Positions 9,441-17,880 of a DNA stretch of 64,000 bases are shown here, piece by piece. The notes beneath the pieces were generated by a model. That model saw only the letters and a list, made by a program, of their open reading frames with translations, did not search any database and was not told the origin of the DNA. This stretch comes from Hydrogenophaga sp. PBL-H3 (lineage in GTDB: Bacteria; Pseudomonadota; Gammaproteobacteria; Burkholderiales; Burkholderiaceae_C). The first letter of the stretch is position 1. Each line of letters starts with the position of its first letter. Made by a program: the position numbers and the translations under genes. The stretch is taken from the NCBI RefSeq assembly GCF_010104355.1, contig NZ_CP044972.1, positions 1,612,001-1,676,000 of the forward strand. The letters are read 5' to 3'.

Positions 9441-10090
9441 TGAACCGACAAACCGGAAGATGCCTGTGGCTGGTGCTGCTGGCGTGCTGCATGGCCCTGC
9501 CCGCTGTGGCCCAGGACAAGCGCGAGAGCCGCGAGCGCGAGGCCTTGCGCCGGGCGCAGCAGCAGGTGCAGAAGTCCAGTCAGGACCTGAGCGCGCTGCA
9601 GCAAAGGTTTGACGCCGCCGAACAGGAGCGCGCCAAACTGGCCGAGCAGGTGAGTGGCGCGCAGGGTCGGGCGCAGAGTGAGTCCGCGCGCGGCGCACGG
9701 CTGCTGCGCGACCTGCAGGCGGTGACCGGCGAGCGCGACGCGCTGCAGGCGCGCAACGCAGAACACGAGCGCAAGCTGCAGGAACTCGCGGCGAAGAGCG
9801 CGCAGCTCGAACGCGACCTGACTGCCGCCCGTCAGCGTGGCCAGCAGCTGGACACCCAGGGCGCAGGGCTGCGCGAGCAGGTGGCCGCCTGCGAGGGGCG
9901 CAACACACAGCTGTATGCCACGGGGCGCTCGCTGATCGAACAATGCCGCGACCGCAGCGCCACCGACCGTGTGCTGCGCCTGGAGCCTTTCACCGGCATG
10001 GGCCGCGTCGGCATCGAGAACATGCTGGAGGCGCACCGCGACAAGCTCGACGAACACAAGACCCCGGCCACCGGCATCGCCGCGCAGTGA
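9440..10090 (+). CDS. Exported coiled-coil protein
   Basis: 216 residues from the ATG that overlaps the previous stop (TGATG); a GTG three bases earlier is possible. A signal peptide ends at AVAQ (about residue 25). Residues 28-150 are a long heptad-rich, Glu/Arg/Gln-rich coiled coil. A short C-terminal part (about 155-216) contains a Cys pair region (VAACEGRNTQL, IEQC) and no domain I recognise. It looks like a periplasmic scaffold of the surface operon. Function is unknown. Confidence 0.72.
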   Translation: MNRQTGRCLWLVLLACCMALPAVAQDKRESREREALRRAQQQVQKSSQDLSALQQRFDAAEQERAKLAEQVSGAQGRAQSESARGARLLRDLQAVTGERDALQARNAEHERKLQELAAKSAQLERDLTAARQRGQQLDTQGAGLREQVAACEGRNTQLYATGRSLIEQCRDRSATDRVLRLEPFTGMGRVGIENMLEAHRDKLDEHKTPATGIAAQ

Positions 10091-10103
10091 GCGCACGAGC
10101 ACC

Positions 10104-10970
10104 ATGCACCCGGCACGCTCGCTGGTGAGAACAGCGCGCCAGCGGTTTGGGCTGGCGTTGCTGTCGCTGAGCCTGCTGGCCGGCTGCATGACGGTCTCGC
10201 GCGATGAGGGCGAGGACGAGGGCGAGGAAGACGCGCACCACGCCATGCTGGAGGCCGAAGCCGCCGACCTGTCGGGCTCGGCCTGGGCACAGCTCAGCCA
10301 GGTGGTAGGTGGTGAGGCGCCAGGCACCTGGGTGCACCGGCGCTACGGCCGTCACAAGCCGACGGTTTATGAGCCTGCGGTGCACGAGGGACGCCTGGCC
10401 ATGCATGCACGCAGCGACGCCGGCAACAGCACCCTACGCCTGCGCTTGCCCACCGACGCGGTGGTGAATCCGCGGTGGCTGACGTTTTCATGGTTCGTGC
10501 CCGCGCTCAACGAACGGGCCGACTTGAAAGACCAGGACATCGACGATGCGGTGGCGCGGGTGATCGTCACGTTCGACGGAGATCGCGAGCGTTTGAGTGT
10601 GCGGGACAACATGCTCTCGGAGCTGGCCAACCTGGTGACGGGCGAACCCTTGCCGTTTGCCACGCTCATGTATGTGTGGGACCACCGCTACCCTGTGGGC
10701 AGCGTGATCCCCAACCCGCACACCCAGCGCATCCGCAAGCTGGTGATCGACTCGGGGCCGCAGCGGCTCAACCAGTGGGTGGACCAAGAGCGCGACATCG
10801 AGGCCGATTTCCGCCTGGTGTTTGGCGAACTGCCCGGGCGTGTGACCGCGATGGGCGTCATGACCGACTCCAACAACACCGGGGAGCGGGTCAGCGCATG
10901 GTTTGGGCCGATGATGCTGTCGCCACGCCGCTCCTCCGAACCCCAGCTGGCCTCTGACCGAAAGGATTGA
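10104..10970 (+). CDS. DUF3047-type lipoprotein
   Basis: 288 residues. The signal peptide has a lipobox LLAGC near residues 27-31, followed by an acidic linker (EGEDEGEED). Residues 80-280 match my memory of DUF3047: a WLTFSWFVPAL strand, IVTFDGD, LMYVWDHRYPVG, NPHTQRIRKLVI, WVDQERDIEADFRLVFGE and the closing GVMTDSNNTGERVSAWFG. DUF3047 has no settled function; its fold resembles carbohydrate-binding jelly rolls. The gene sits in the surface operon, with a 13-bp gap before it and 2 bp after. Confidence 0.8.
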   Translation: MHPARSLVRTARQRFGLALLSLSLLAGCMTVSRDEGEDEGEEDAHHAMLEAEAADLSGSAWAQLSQVVGGEAPGTWVHRRYGRHKPTVYEPAVHEGRLAMHARSDAGNSTLRLRLPTDAVVNPRWLTFSWFVPALNERADLKDQDIDDAVARVIVTFDGDRERLSVRDNMLSELANLVTGEPLPFATLMYVWDHRYPVGSVIPNPHTQRIRKLVIDSGPQRLNQWVDQERDIEADFRLVFGELPGRVTAMGVMTDSNNTGERVSAWFGPMMLSPRRSSEPQLASDRKD

Positions 10971-10972
10971 CC

Positions 10973-11404
10973 ATGCTCACCCGACGCTTCGCCTTGATGT
11001 GGCTCTTGACCGGTGCCGGTCTGGCCGGTTGCACCAGGGACGACCCACAAGCTTCGCTGGAGGCCGCAGTTCAGCGCTTGCAGGACCACCTGGAGGCCAA
11101 AAAGACCAGCGCGGTGCTGGAGCAGCTGCACAGCAAGTTCAGGGCGCAAGGCGAGCTCGACAGAGATTGGGCCCGGCAGACCATGACGGTCATGTTCCTG
11201 CGCTACGCCAACATCCGGCTGGTGGCCGTCACCCGCAGCAGCCGCGTTGATCCCGCTGCGCCCCACAAGGGCTACACCGAAGCGCAGGTGCTGGTCACCG
11301 GCGCCCAGGGACTGATTCCCGACGAGGCGGCACCCTATGGCGTGACGCTGGAGTGGCAGCTCGACGGTGGCGACTGGAAGCTGTTCGACCTGCGGTGGAA
11401 GTGA
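10973..11404 (+). CDS. Small lipoprotein, NTF2/SnoaL-like
   Basis: 143 residues from the ATG 2 bp past the preceding stop; a GGATTGACC stretch in front supplies the ribosome site. The lipobox LAGC lies near residue 19. The mature part begins with an amphipathic helix (ASLEAAVQRLQDHLEAKKTS) and ends with a WQLDGGDWKLFDLRWK strand, a pattern seen in NTF2-like nuclear transport factor folds of unknown substrate. It is the last gene of the surface operon; the next gene is on the other strand. Confidence 0.7.
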   Translation: MLTRRFALMWLLTGAGLAGCTRDDPQASLEAAVQRLQDHLEAKKTSAVLEQLHSKFRAQGELDRDWARQTMTVMFLRYANIRLVAVTRSSRVDPAAPHKGYTEAQVLVTGAQGLIPDEAAPYGVTLEWQLDGGDWKLFDLRWK

Positions 11405-11442
11405 CCGCTGCGAGCGCGGTCTGGCTCACGGGGCCCGCAGGT

Positions 11443-11697
11443 TCAGGCGGTTTGAAGTTCGGCCGCGTGGACCGACAGATCCAGCAGCCGGCCCTTGCTG
11501 CTGTAGTAACGGTCGAGCCGCCATTCAGCCAGGATTTCGAGCGCCAGTTCAAACTGGGGGTAGCTCAGGGTGTAGAGCTGGTTCAGCGGAAATGCCTGGT
11601 TGGATTCCAGGGCAATCACCAGCGCTGACAGCACCTTCGCGCTGGGGGTCTCGGGGTCGGCTTGAATGAGTTTCCGGGCTTTTTTGAGAGCGATCAT
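11443..11697 (-). CDS. Small conserved-looking protein of unknown function
   Basis: 84 residues, starting MIALKKARKLIQADPETPSA. I chose the ATG at 11697 because AAGGA lies at a good distance before it; the longer frame to 11751 has no ribosome site. The sequence is predominantly helical, with no signal peptide, no membrane span and no cysteines. I do not recognise the family. It faces the surface operon tail to tail and lies downstream of epsL on the same strand, behind its own likely promoter. Confidence 0.6.
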   Translation of the reverse strand: MIALKKARKLIQADPETPSAKVLSALVIALESNQAFPLNQLYTLSYPQFELALEILAEWRLDRYYSSKGRLLDLSVHAAELQTA

Positions 11698-11764
11698 GAG
11701 GATTCCTTGACGACGAGGGGACACGAACAAAGCGCAGCGCTGGCCTTCCATCTCCGGCGGGTAT

Positions 11765-11781
11765 GTTATACGGGTTAACCC
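11765..11781 (-). promoter_or_regulatory. Probable promoter with a GGGTTAACCC palindrome
   Basis: On the minus strand TATAAC (11770-11765) is a good -10 hexamer about 68 bases upstream of the 84-residue gene's ATG. A perfect 10-bp palindrome GGGTTAACCC (11772-11781) lies directly upstream in the -10/-35 spacer, where a bound protein would block RNA polymerase. The local base composition is clearly more AT-rich than the surroundings. No matching regulator is visible. Confidence 0.4.
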
Positions 11782-11812
11782 TTACCAGTACCCGATGCCG
11801 GGCTCCTTCTGT

Positions 11813-13075
11813 CTACTGGTTGGTGAAGAGGCTGATACCGACCACGGCCTGCATGCTGGAGAACGCCAGCCCGGGGCGGTTGCTGCCGCGTTGTGTGTGT
11901 TGCACCGAGGCGTTGAGCGCGAGGTTGCGGGTGGCGTTCCAGCGCAGGCCCAGCGATGCGTCGCGGGTGGTGTCCCGCTGAGGGTCCGGGAGCTGCCCGG
12001 GGGGTGGACCCAGGAACCGCCGGCGCGACTCGCTCACGCTGGCTTGCAGGCTGGTGCGGGCCGAGATTTGCCAGGCGTGGGAGGCGGTGAGGCGGTCGGT
12101 GCGCGCGTGGCTGGCGTTGGTGGTCTGGTAGCTCGACAGATCCGAGGCCCACTGCAGCGTCCACAGGGTCTTGGCGGTGGCCGCCCAGCGCAGCGAGAGC
12201 GCCGAGTTGGTGCCGGCGTAGTCGCGGGCGGCCACGCGCGCGTGCGTGCGATCGAGTCGCACCAGGCTGAGGTCGGCGCTGGCCTTCTCGCTGAGCAGCC
12301 AGCGAATGTCGAGCACTTGCTCGCGTTGATTGAAATCCGGGTCTCTCAGCGAGGCGGGAAGCACCGCGCCACCGACCGTGGTGCCGCTGCCGTTTCGCAG
12401 CCGGGCGGTGACCGAGCTGCCGGAGCGCGCCTCGAAGCGCAGCCCCACGTCGGCCGACCGCGACACATAGCTGTCTTCCCCGACCCGGGCTTGTTCGTTC
12501 TGGTTGCGTGTGCTCTGCACGCCTGCGACCAGGCGCCAGACGCCGTCCAGCTCGTAGAGCGCGTCGAAGCCCTCGTAGAGCCGAACGCGCTGGTTGCCGC
12601 GGCTCAGGACGCTGGTGTCATCGAAGCTGTTGACGCTTTCGTCGCGTTCAGCCACCAGGCTGCCGCGAAGGCGGGGGGTGAGTGCCCAGCGCCAGCTCAC
12701 GTCGTAGTTGGTGGCGAGCAGGTCCAGGCGGCTGTAGGTCTGGTAGCGGTAGTCCACCAGGCTGACATCGATTTCAAGGCGCTGAAGGCTGTGGGTCTTC
12801 GCATAGCTCATGCCCAGTGTGCTGATGCCCACACTCTCGGCCGCGCTCGGTCGGCCCAGCACGGTCTGCGGGTCCACACCGTCGGGCAGGCGGAAGAGGT
12901 TGTCGTCACGGCTCAGCGTGTGGCCCGCCCGCAGGGTCAGGCCGTCGGCGGTTTGTGCCGTGGCCGTGCCCAGGATGCTGCTCGCCAGGAGGGCGGGAAC
13001 CCAGAAGGTCCGGCAGACACCGGGGAACCGGCTTTGCCGTGCCTCGGGCCGAAGGAGACGCAGGGGGTGTGTCAT
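11813..13075 (-). CDS. epsL: EpsL-type outer-membrane beta-barrel of exopolysaccharide export
   Basis: 420 residues. After about 20 unusual residues comes a signal peptide (about 22-41, ending ATAQ), then a repetitive barrel starting GLTLRAGHTLSRDDNLFRLP and rich in alternating strands. It matches my memory of the EpsL protein linked to XrtB/PEP-CTERM exopolysaccharide loci. Its ATG directly abuts the stop of epsB (TAGATG on the minus strand), so the two are co-transcribed. The extra N-terminal residues are encoded by a dispersed repeat (see 13018-13048). Confidence 0.8.
   Translation of the reverse strand: MTHPLRLLRPEARQSRFPGVCRTFWVPALLASSILGTATAQTADGLTLRAGHTLSRDDNLFRLPDGVDPQTVLGRPSAAESVGISTLGMSYAKTHSLQRLEIDVSLVDYRYQTYSRLDLLATNYDVSWRWALTPRLRGSLVAERDESVNSFDDTSVLSRGNQRVRLYEGFDALYELDGVWRLVAGVQSTRNQNEQARVGEDSYVSRSADVGLRFEARSGSSVTARLRNGSGTTVGGAVLPASLRDPDFNQREQVLDIRWLLSEKASADLSLVRLDRTHARVAARDYAGTNSALSLRWAATAKTLWTLQWASDLSSYQTTNASHARTDRLTASHAWQISARTSLQASVSESRRRFLGPPPGQLPDPQRDTTRDASLGLRWNATRNLALNASVQHTQRGSNRPGLAFSSMQAVVGISLFTNQ
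13018..13048 (-). repeat. Dispersed 31-bp repeat inside the 5' end of epsL
   Basis: The 31 bases here match the reverse complement of 25764-25794 at 28 of 31 positions. The core AACCGGCTTTGCCG is identical in both copies. In epsL the repeat encodes residues near 10-19 (RPEARQSRFP). The other copy is intergenic, which suggests a mobile or REP-like intergenic element that became part of this coding sequence. Confidence 0.6.
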
Positions 13076-14497
13076 CTAGTAAGCCTGCTGGTCCCTGAAC
13101 ACCAGGCGGATGGTCTTGAGGATGATCAACACGTCGAGCTTGAGCGACCAGTTGCGCAGGTAGTCGAGGTCGCGCTCGATGCGCCCCTCCATTTTTTCCA
13201 GGGTGTCGGTCTCGCCCCGAAAGCCGTTGACCTGGGCCCAGCCGGTGATGCCCGGCCGGACCTTGTGGCGCACCATGTAGCCCTTGATGAGCTTGCGGTA
13301 GAGCTCGTTGTGGGCCACGGCATGCGGGCGCGGCCCCACGATGCTCATGCGGCCCTGCAGCACGTTGATGAACTGCGGCAGCTCGTCGAGCGAGGTCTTG
13401 CGAAGGAAGGCGCCCAGCGCGGTGATGCGTTTGTCGTCGCGTTGTGCCTGGCGGACCTCGGGGCCATCCTCGGCCACCGTCATCGAGCGGAACTTGTAGA
13501 CAACGATCTCTTCACCTTCCTGGCCGTAGCGGCGCTGCTTGAAGATCACCGGGCCCGGCGAGCCGAGCTTGACGGCGGCCGCGATCGTCAGCAGCACCGG
13601 TGCCAGCGCCAGCAGAATGAACGATGAAAGCACCACATCGCTGCCCCGCTTGAGCGCGCCGTTGATGCCGTGGAAGGGTGTGTCGCAGACCGAGATCACG
13701 GGCACGCCACACAGCACGGTGGGCTTGCTCTGGATCAGGTCGGTGACGAACATGTCGGGCACGAAGTAGATCGACGCGGTGGTGTCCTTGAGGTCGTCGA
13801 GGATCTTCAGGATGCGCGGCTGCGACGCCATGGGCAGCGAGATGTAGATCAGGCTGATGCGCTGGTTGTTGATCACTTCCACCAGATGGTCGAAGCGCCC
13901 CAGCAGTGTGAATCCATCGCCCGCCTGCAACCGTTCGCGGCTGCGGTCGTCCACGAAGCCGACCACCTCGATGTTGTTGAAGCGGGTGGCGGCCAGGTTG
14001 CTGGCGAGTGCCAGTCCCTGGTGGTTCATTCCAACCACCAGTGCGCGCTCCGCGGGCCCTTGCAGACGCACCAGCGTCGGCGCGGTCCAGCGCAGCAGCA
14101 TCCAGGCGGCGAAGTCGGCCACGGGCGTGACCGCCAGCCAGGTCAGGATCACGTCCAGCGGGAAGATGCGCACATAGCCGGTCACCCAGCCTGCAGCGAA
14201 CAGCAGGCCCATCGTCGTGAACCAGCTGAGCAGCAAGTCGACGAAGGTGGCGCGCACCGACAGGTTCAGGCGTGAAGGTCCGGGATAGGTGAGGGCGAAC
14301 ACCACCAGGCCGAGCAGGAAGTACTCGGTGTGGATGCCGCCGTCCATGCCGATGGCCAGCGCCCACAGGCAGCACACGCCCATCAACGGGCTCAGTGACG
14401 TCTCGAGCGCGTGCAACAGACTGCCCCGGCTGGACGCGCCCTGCGCGCCGCGCGCAGGGGTGCCAGAGGATGGAACTGAGACGGATGGGTGGTTCAA
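13076..14497 (-). CDS. epsB: Undecaprenyl-phosphate glucose phosphotransferase (EpsB/WcaJ type)
   Basis: 473 residues from a TTG start at 14497, preceded by GGGAG at 5 bases. The longer frame to 14641 has no better site, and 473 fits the family length. The N-terminal part has four to five membrane spans (about 25-140) and a CoA_binding_3/NAD-like domain (RALVVGMNHQGLALASNLAA). The C-terminal bacterial sugar transferase domain (about 275-473) shows IFKQRRYGQEGEEIVVYKFR, TSLDELPQFINVLQGRMSIV, GPRPHA and RPGITGWAQVNGFRGET. It loads the first sugar phosphate onto undecaprenyl phosphate for exopolysaccharide synthesis. Only epsL accompanies it here; the rest of the pathway must lie elsewhere. Confidence 0.88.
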   Translation of the reverse strand: MNHPSVSVPSSGTPARGAQGASSRGSLLHALETSLSPLMGVCCLWALAIGMDGGIHTEYFLLGLVVFALTYPGPSRLNLSVRATFVDLLLSWFTTMGLLFAAGWVTGYVRIFPLDVILTWLAVTPVADFAAWMLLRWTAPTLVRLQGPAERALVVGMNHQGLALASNLAATRFNNIEVVGFVDDRSRERLQAGDGFTLLGRFDHLVEVINNQRISLIYISLPMASQPRILKILDDLKDTTASIYFVPDMFVTDLIQSKPTVLCGVPVISVCDTPFHGINGALKRGSDVVLSSFILLALAPVLLTIAAAVKLGSPGPVIFKQRRYGQEGEEIVVYKFRSMTVAEDGPEVRQAQRDDKRITALGAFLRKTSLDELPQFINVLQGRMSIVGPRPHAVAHNELYRKLIKGYMVRHKVRPGITGWAQVNGFRGETDTLEKMEGRIERDLDYLRNWSLKLDVLIILKTIRLVFRDQQAY

Positions 14498-14641
14498 GGG
14501 CGCTCCCTCGGTACAGCGGGTGTTCGCAACGGACGGAAATCCGGGTGTCTGCCGTTCATGCGGGCACAACCAGAGCGAGGAGTTTGAAGGCCTTGTGTGA
14601 CAGCTTGAATTCGGTCGGGCAGGTGGCTGGGGCCCTGGCAA

Positions 14642-14657
14642 CCATCCATTCGGACCA
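14642..14657. promoter_or_regulatory. Copy 1 of a TCCATTCGGACCA motif
   Basis: The 13 bases TCCATTCGGACCA (14645-14657) recur exactly at 17884-17896, upstream of a PEP-CTERM gene. Here the motif lies between divergent epsB and the DsbC-like gene. Both copies are followed after 26-28 bases by CGTYACATG. This is possibly an operator of the exopolysaccharide/PEP-CTERM genes. Confidence 0.35.
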
Positions 14658-14746
14658 GGCTGCCGACGCGATTTTCAGATGCGCGTCACATGGGGAGCGC
14701 AGCATCACAGCACCGCTCGCGTGTGAGCTTTCTACGAACCTGCGTC

Positions 14747-15526
14747 ATGACCATCACCCCTTTTTTCCGCTCGACACGGTGGGCCAGCCTCGGCGGCGCC
14801 GCCCTTGCCCTGGCCCTGATGCTGGGCGTGGCACCCGCTTCGGCCCAGAGTCCGGTCCCCGACACCCAGGCCCTCGCGCGCGTCGTGGAGCGCCTTGTGG
14901 GCGCCAAGGTGGAGTCGATTGCTCCGTCCCCGGTGACAGGCCTCTTTGAAGTCATCGTCAACGGCAACATCTTCTACATCGATTCAACCGGCAACCACCT
15001 GGTGAACGGCGAACTGGTGGACGTGGCCACGCGCACGTCGATCACGCAGCGCCGAAAGCAGGAGCACGAGCTGGCCAACACGCCCGTGCTCGACATGGCC
15101 ACGCTCGATCTGGCCGACGCGATCAAGACCGTCAAGGGCAAGGAGGTGGCCGGTCGTGTGCTGGTGACGTTCGAGGACCCGCGCTGTGGCTTTTGCAAGC
15201 GACTCCACCAAAGCCTGCGCGATGTGCCCGACCTGGTGCTGTACACCTTTCCGGTTTCCTTCCTGGGGCCTCAGTCGCGAGCGATGAACGAGGCCATCTG
15301 GTGCTCTGCCGACCGCAGCAAGGCCTGGCAGGAGGTGATGAAGGATGGGCCGGCACCGGTCGGCAGCAGCGGATGTGACCTTCAGGCCCTGGACCGCAAC
15401 ACCGCGCTGGCCAACAAATACCGCATCAGCGGAACGCCCACGCTGTTCGCCGCGGGCGGCGTTCGCATTGCTGGGGCGGTGGGTGCGCCGGCGATCGAGG
15501 AGGCGCTCAAGGCCGGTGCGCGTTGA
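14747..15526 (+). CDS. DsbC/DsbG-like thiol:disulfide interchange protein
   Basis: 259 residues from the ATG at 14747, which begins the signal peptide (cleavage after ASA, about residue 34). Residues 40-95 form the DsbC N-terminal dimerisation region (NIFYIDSTGNHLVNGELVDV). The thioredoxin fold follows, with the redox motif CGFC at about 149-152 and the cis-proline loop ISGTPTLF near 230. A second Cys pair (WCSADRS, SSGCD) matches the structural disulfide of DsbC. It should isomerise disulfides in the periplasm. It is divergent from epsB and upstream of the PhoX gene. Confidence 0.85.
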   Translation: MTITPFFRSTRWASLGGAALALALMLGVAPASAQSPVPDTQALARVVERLVGAKVESIAPSPVTGLFEVIVNGNIFYIDSTGNHLVNGELVDVATRTSITQRRKQEHELANTPVLDMATLDLADAIKTVKGKEVAGRVLVTFEDPRCGFCKRLHQSLRDVPDLVLYTFPVSFLGPQSRAMNEAIWCSADRSKAWQEVMKDGPAPVGSSGCDLQALDRNTALANKYRISGTPTLFAAGGVRIAGAVGAPAIEEALKAGAR

Positions 15527-15610
15527 GCGACAGGGGGGCGCGCGGCAATGGGCCGTTTGGGTGATGCTGATGGGTCCGTTGACATGAAACGCACCCATGC
15601 GTCGGCCGCC

Positions 15611-15649
15611 GTGTCACCCGTGTTTCACAGCCACAGGCAAAGCTAGGTT
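15611..15649 (+). promoter_or_regulatory. Possible Pho-box promoter of the PhoX-family gene
   Basis: Two direct heptamers GTGTCAC (15611-15617) and GTTTCAC (15622-15628) start 11 bases apart, the spacing of PhoB half-sites. A -10-like TAGGTT follows at 15644-15649, 32 bases before the ATG of a PhoX-type phosphatase. The distance to the -10 is slightly longer than in E. coli Pho promoters, so this is tentative. Confidence 0.4.
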
Positions 15650-15680
15650 TCGTTCCTTCAACCACCCGAGAGTCCGCCCC

Positions 15681-17228
15681 ATGTCAGACAAACCAACCGA
15701 ACTTTCCCGCCGCAACCTGCTGCTCGGCGGTAGCGCAACCGCAATCGCCGCCGCATTCGGTGGCCCCGTCGCCGCGATGGCCGCCACCATCGATCAGGGC
15801 TACGGTGACAACTGCGCCGCTGCCGACGCTTCCACGCTGACCGCCAGCCCCTACGGCCCCACGGCGCCCGTGAACGACATGACCACGGGCCTGCCCCTGA
15901 TCGAGCTGCCAGCGGGCTTTACCTACAAGAGCTATGGCTGGCGCGGCGACCTCATGAGCGATGGCCTGCCAACGCCAGGCGCGCACGACGGCATGGGTGT
16001 GGTGCTGTCGCGCCGTGTCGGCCGCAGCAACGAAATCATCCTGGTGCGCAACCACGAGCTGTCCCTGTCCACCAACGCGGCCAACATCGTTGGTGCCGGG
16101 CGCGCCAACGTGGCCAAGTACGACACCGGCCTCACGGGTGGCAGCTACCAGGTCGGCGGCAACACCAACCTGGTGTTCCGCGACGGCAACTGGGTGGAGA
16201 GCTACGCCACGTTCGGCGGCATCTACCGTCCCTGCGCTGGCGGCTCGTCGAGCTGGGGCAGCTGGCTCAGCAACGAAGAGATCGGCAGCAACAGCATCAG
16301 CACCACCGGCAAGAAGCACGGCTACATCTTCGAGATCCCGGCCGACACCAGCCTGAACGCGGCCAACGTGAACCCCATCGTCGACATGGGCCGCATGGCC
16401 CACGAAGCCAGCGCACTCGATCCGGACACCGGCTACTGGTACCTCACCGAAGACGCCGGAAACGCGAACACGCTCTACCGTTTCCTGCCCAACAACATCA
16501 ACGGCGGCCTGGGCTCGCTGCACGAAGGCGGCCGCATGCAGGGCCTGGCCGTGCGTGGCCAGCCGGGTGCCGATCTGCGCTATCCCACGCTGTGCCAGGA
16601 ATTCCAGTGCGACTGGGTTGAGGTGGCCGATCCCGATGCGGACCGCGCATCCATCAGCACCACCGCCGGAACGGTGACGGGCAGCGGTCCTTTCCGCGGC
16701 GCGTATGCCAACGGTGGCGCCATCTTCGGCGCCAACGAAGGTTGCTGGGTGGCCAACGGCGTGGTGTTCTTCACCGACAAGGCCACCAGCGCCGCCACCG
16801 CCACGGCGCCTGCCCGCGCCGGCGTGATCTGGTCGCTGGATCTGGCCACCATGGTGCTCAAGGCCATCTTCGTGAGCCGCGATCGTGTCGTGGGCAACTC
16901 GCCCGACAACATCTGCATCAGCCCGCGCGGTGGCCTGCTGTTCAACGAAGACGGTGGTGACGGCAGCCCCACCAGCGCCACCATCGTGTCGCAACACCTC
17001 AAGGTGCTGGCACCCAATGGTCGCAGCTACATCTTTGCCAAGCACAACTACGACTTCACGCGCGCCCAGCTCGACGCCGTGGGCAAGACAGGTGCCACCA
17101 GCGGCAACCAGCGCAACACCGAATGGGCGGGCAGCGTGTTCAGCCCCGACGGTCGCGTGCTGTTCGTCAACCTCTACACCGGCGTCACGCTGGCCATCAC
17201 CGGCCCGTGGACCAAGGGCACCCTTTGA
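15681..17228 (+). CDS. PhoX/DUF839-family phosphatase, Tat-exported
   Basis: 515 residues. The N-terminus SRRNLLLGG is a twin-arginine signal, so the protein is exported folded, which fits a metal cofactor loaded in the cytoplasm. The rest is a DUF839/PhoX-type beta propeller with the conserved HDGMGVVL, VRNHELS, SWGSWLSNEEIGSN and ALDPDTGYWYLTEDA segments. Known PhoX enzymes are Ca/Fe-dependent alkaline phosphatases; not every family member has been tested. It precedes three PEP-CTERM genes and has a possible Pho box upstream, which suggests extracellular phosphate scavenging. Confidence 0.83.
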   Translation: MSDKPTELSRRNLLLGGSATAIAAAFGGPVAAMAATIDQGYGDNCAAADASTLTASPYGPTAPVNDMTTGLPLIELPAGFTYKSYGWRGDLMSDGLPTPGAHDGMGVVLSRRVGRSNEIILVRNHELSLSTNAANIVGAGRANVAKYDTGLTGGSYQVGGNTNLVFRDGNWVESYATFGGIYRPCAGGSSSWGSWLSNEEIGSNSISTTGKKHGYIFEIPADTSLNAANVNPIVDMGRMAHEASALDPDTGYWYLTEDAGNANTLYRFLPNNINGGLGSLHEGGRMQGLAVRGQPGADLRYPTLCQEFQCDWVEVADPDADRASISTTAGTVTGSGPFRGAYANGGAIFGANEGCWVANGVVFFTDKATSAATATAPARAGVIWSLDLATMVLKAIFVSRDRVVGNSPDNICISPRGGLLFNEDGGDGSPTSATIVSQHLKVLAPNGRSYIFAKHNYDFTRAQLDAVGKTGATSGNQRNTEWAGSVFSPDGRVLFVNLYTGVTLAITGPWTKGTL

Positions 17229-17254
17229 ACCAACCCCACAAAAAAACGAACACC

Positions 17255-17827
17255 ATGAACAAGCATCTCCTCGCCCTGGTTGCAGCCGCCGCGCTGGCCG
17301 GTCTCGCTCCCGCCCAGGCTGCCACCTACACCGGTGTCGTCGGCGGCACCTCCGCCACCGTGGCCGACTACAGCGCCGACGGCCTGATTTCCTTCGACAT
17401 CGATTTTTCCTCGCTCACCTCGACCACGCTGGGCTACACGATCGACGCCGCCGATCTGCTGGGTGGTCTGTCCTTCAACGCCGTGCTGCGCAATTTCACG
17501 GGCGAGGGCATCAGCGCCTACACCTTTGGCCTGAGCTCGGGCACCTTTGGCAACCTGGGCACCGTGACGCGGCAGTTCGGTGGCAGCAGCGACATCGCAT
17601 TCAATGGCGCAAATGCCACCGTGTCGTTCTCGCCGCTGGAATTCCTTGACGTCGAAATCGGCGACCCGCTCGGCCAGGGTGGTGTGAACTGGACCATCGC
17701 CGGCCTGAGCGCTGGCGACAGCCTGAACATCACCGTCTCGGCCGTGCCGGAGCCCGAGTCCCTCGCCTTGCTGCTCAGTGGCCTGGGCGTGGTGGGCTGG
17801 GTCACGCGCCGCCGTCGCAAAGCCTGA
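17255..17827 (+). CDS. PEP-CTERM sorting domain protein
   Basis: 190 residues. A signal peptide ends at AQA (about 23). A short beta-rich, Gly/Ser/Thr-rich domain without other recognisable motifs follows. The C-terminus has the full PEP-CTERM tripartite signal: VPEPES, a hydrophobic stretch and a RRRRK basic tail. This is the substrate signature of exosortase/XrtA-B sorting enzymes, which would cleave at the PEP motif during export to the surface or matrix. It lies 26 bp behind the PhoX gene and is probably co-transcribed. The start is the ATG opening the signal peptide. Confidence 0.85.
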   Translation: MNKHLLALVAAAALAGLAPAQAATYTGVVGGTSATVADYSADGLISFDIDFSSLTSTTLGYTIDAADLLGGLSFNAVLRNFTGEGISAYTFGLSSGTFGNLGTVTRQFGGSSDIAFNGANATVSFSPLEFLDVEIGDPLGQGGVNWTIAGLSAGDSLNITVSAVPEPESLALLLSGLGVVGWVTRRRRKA

Positions 17828-17880
17828 GTTTCAGGCCCGTCCCGGGCGCAGCCTGCGCCTCTCCCACACCTCGACCGGCG

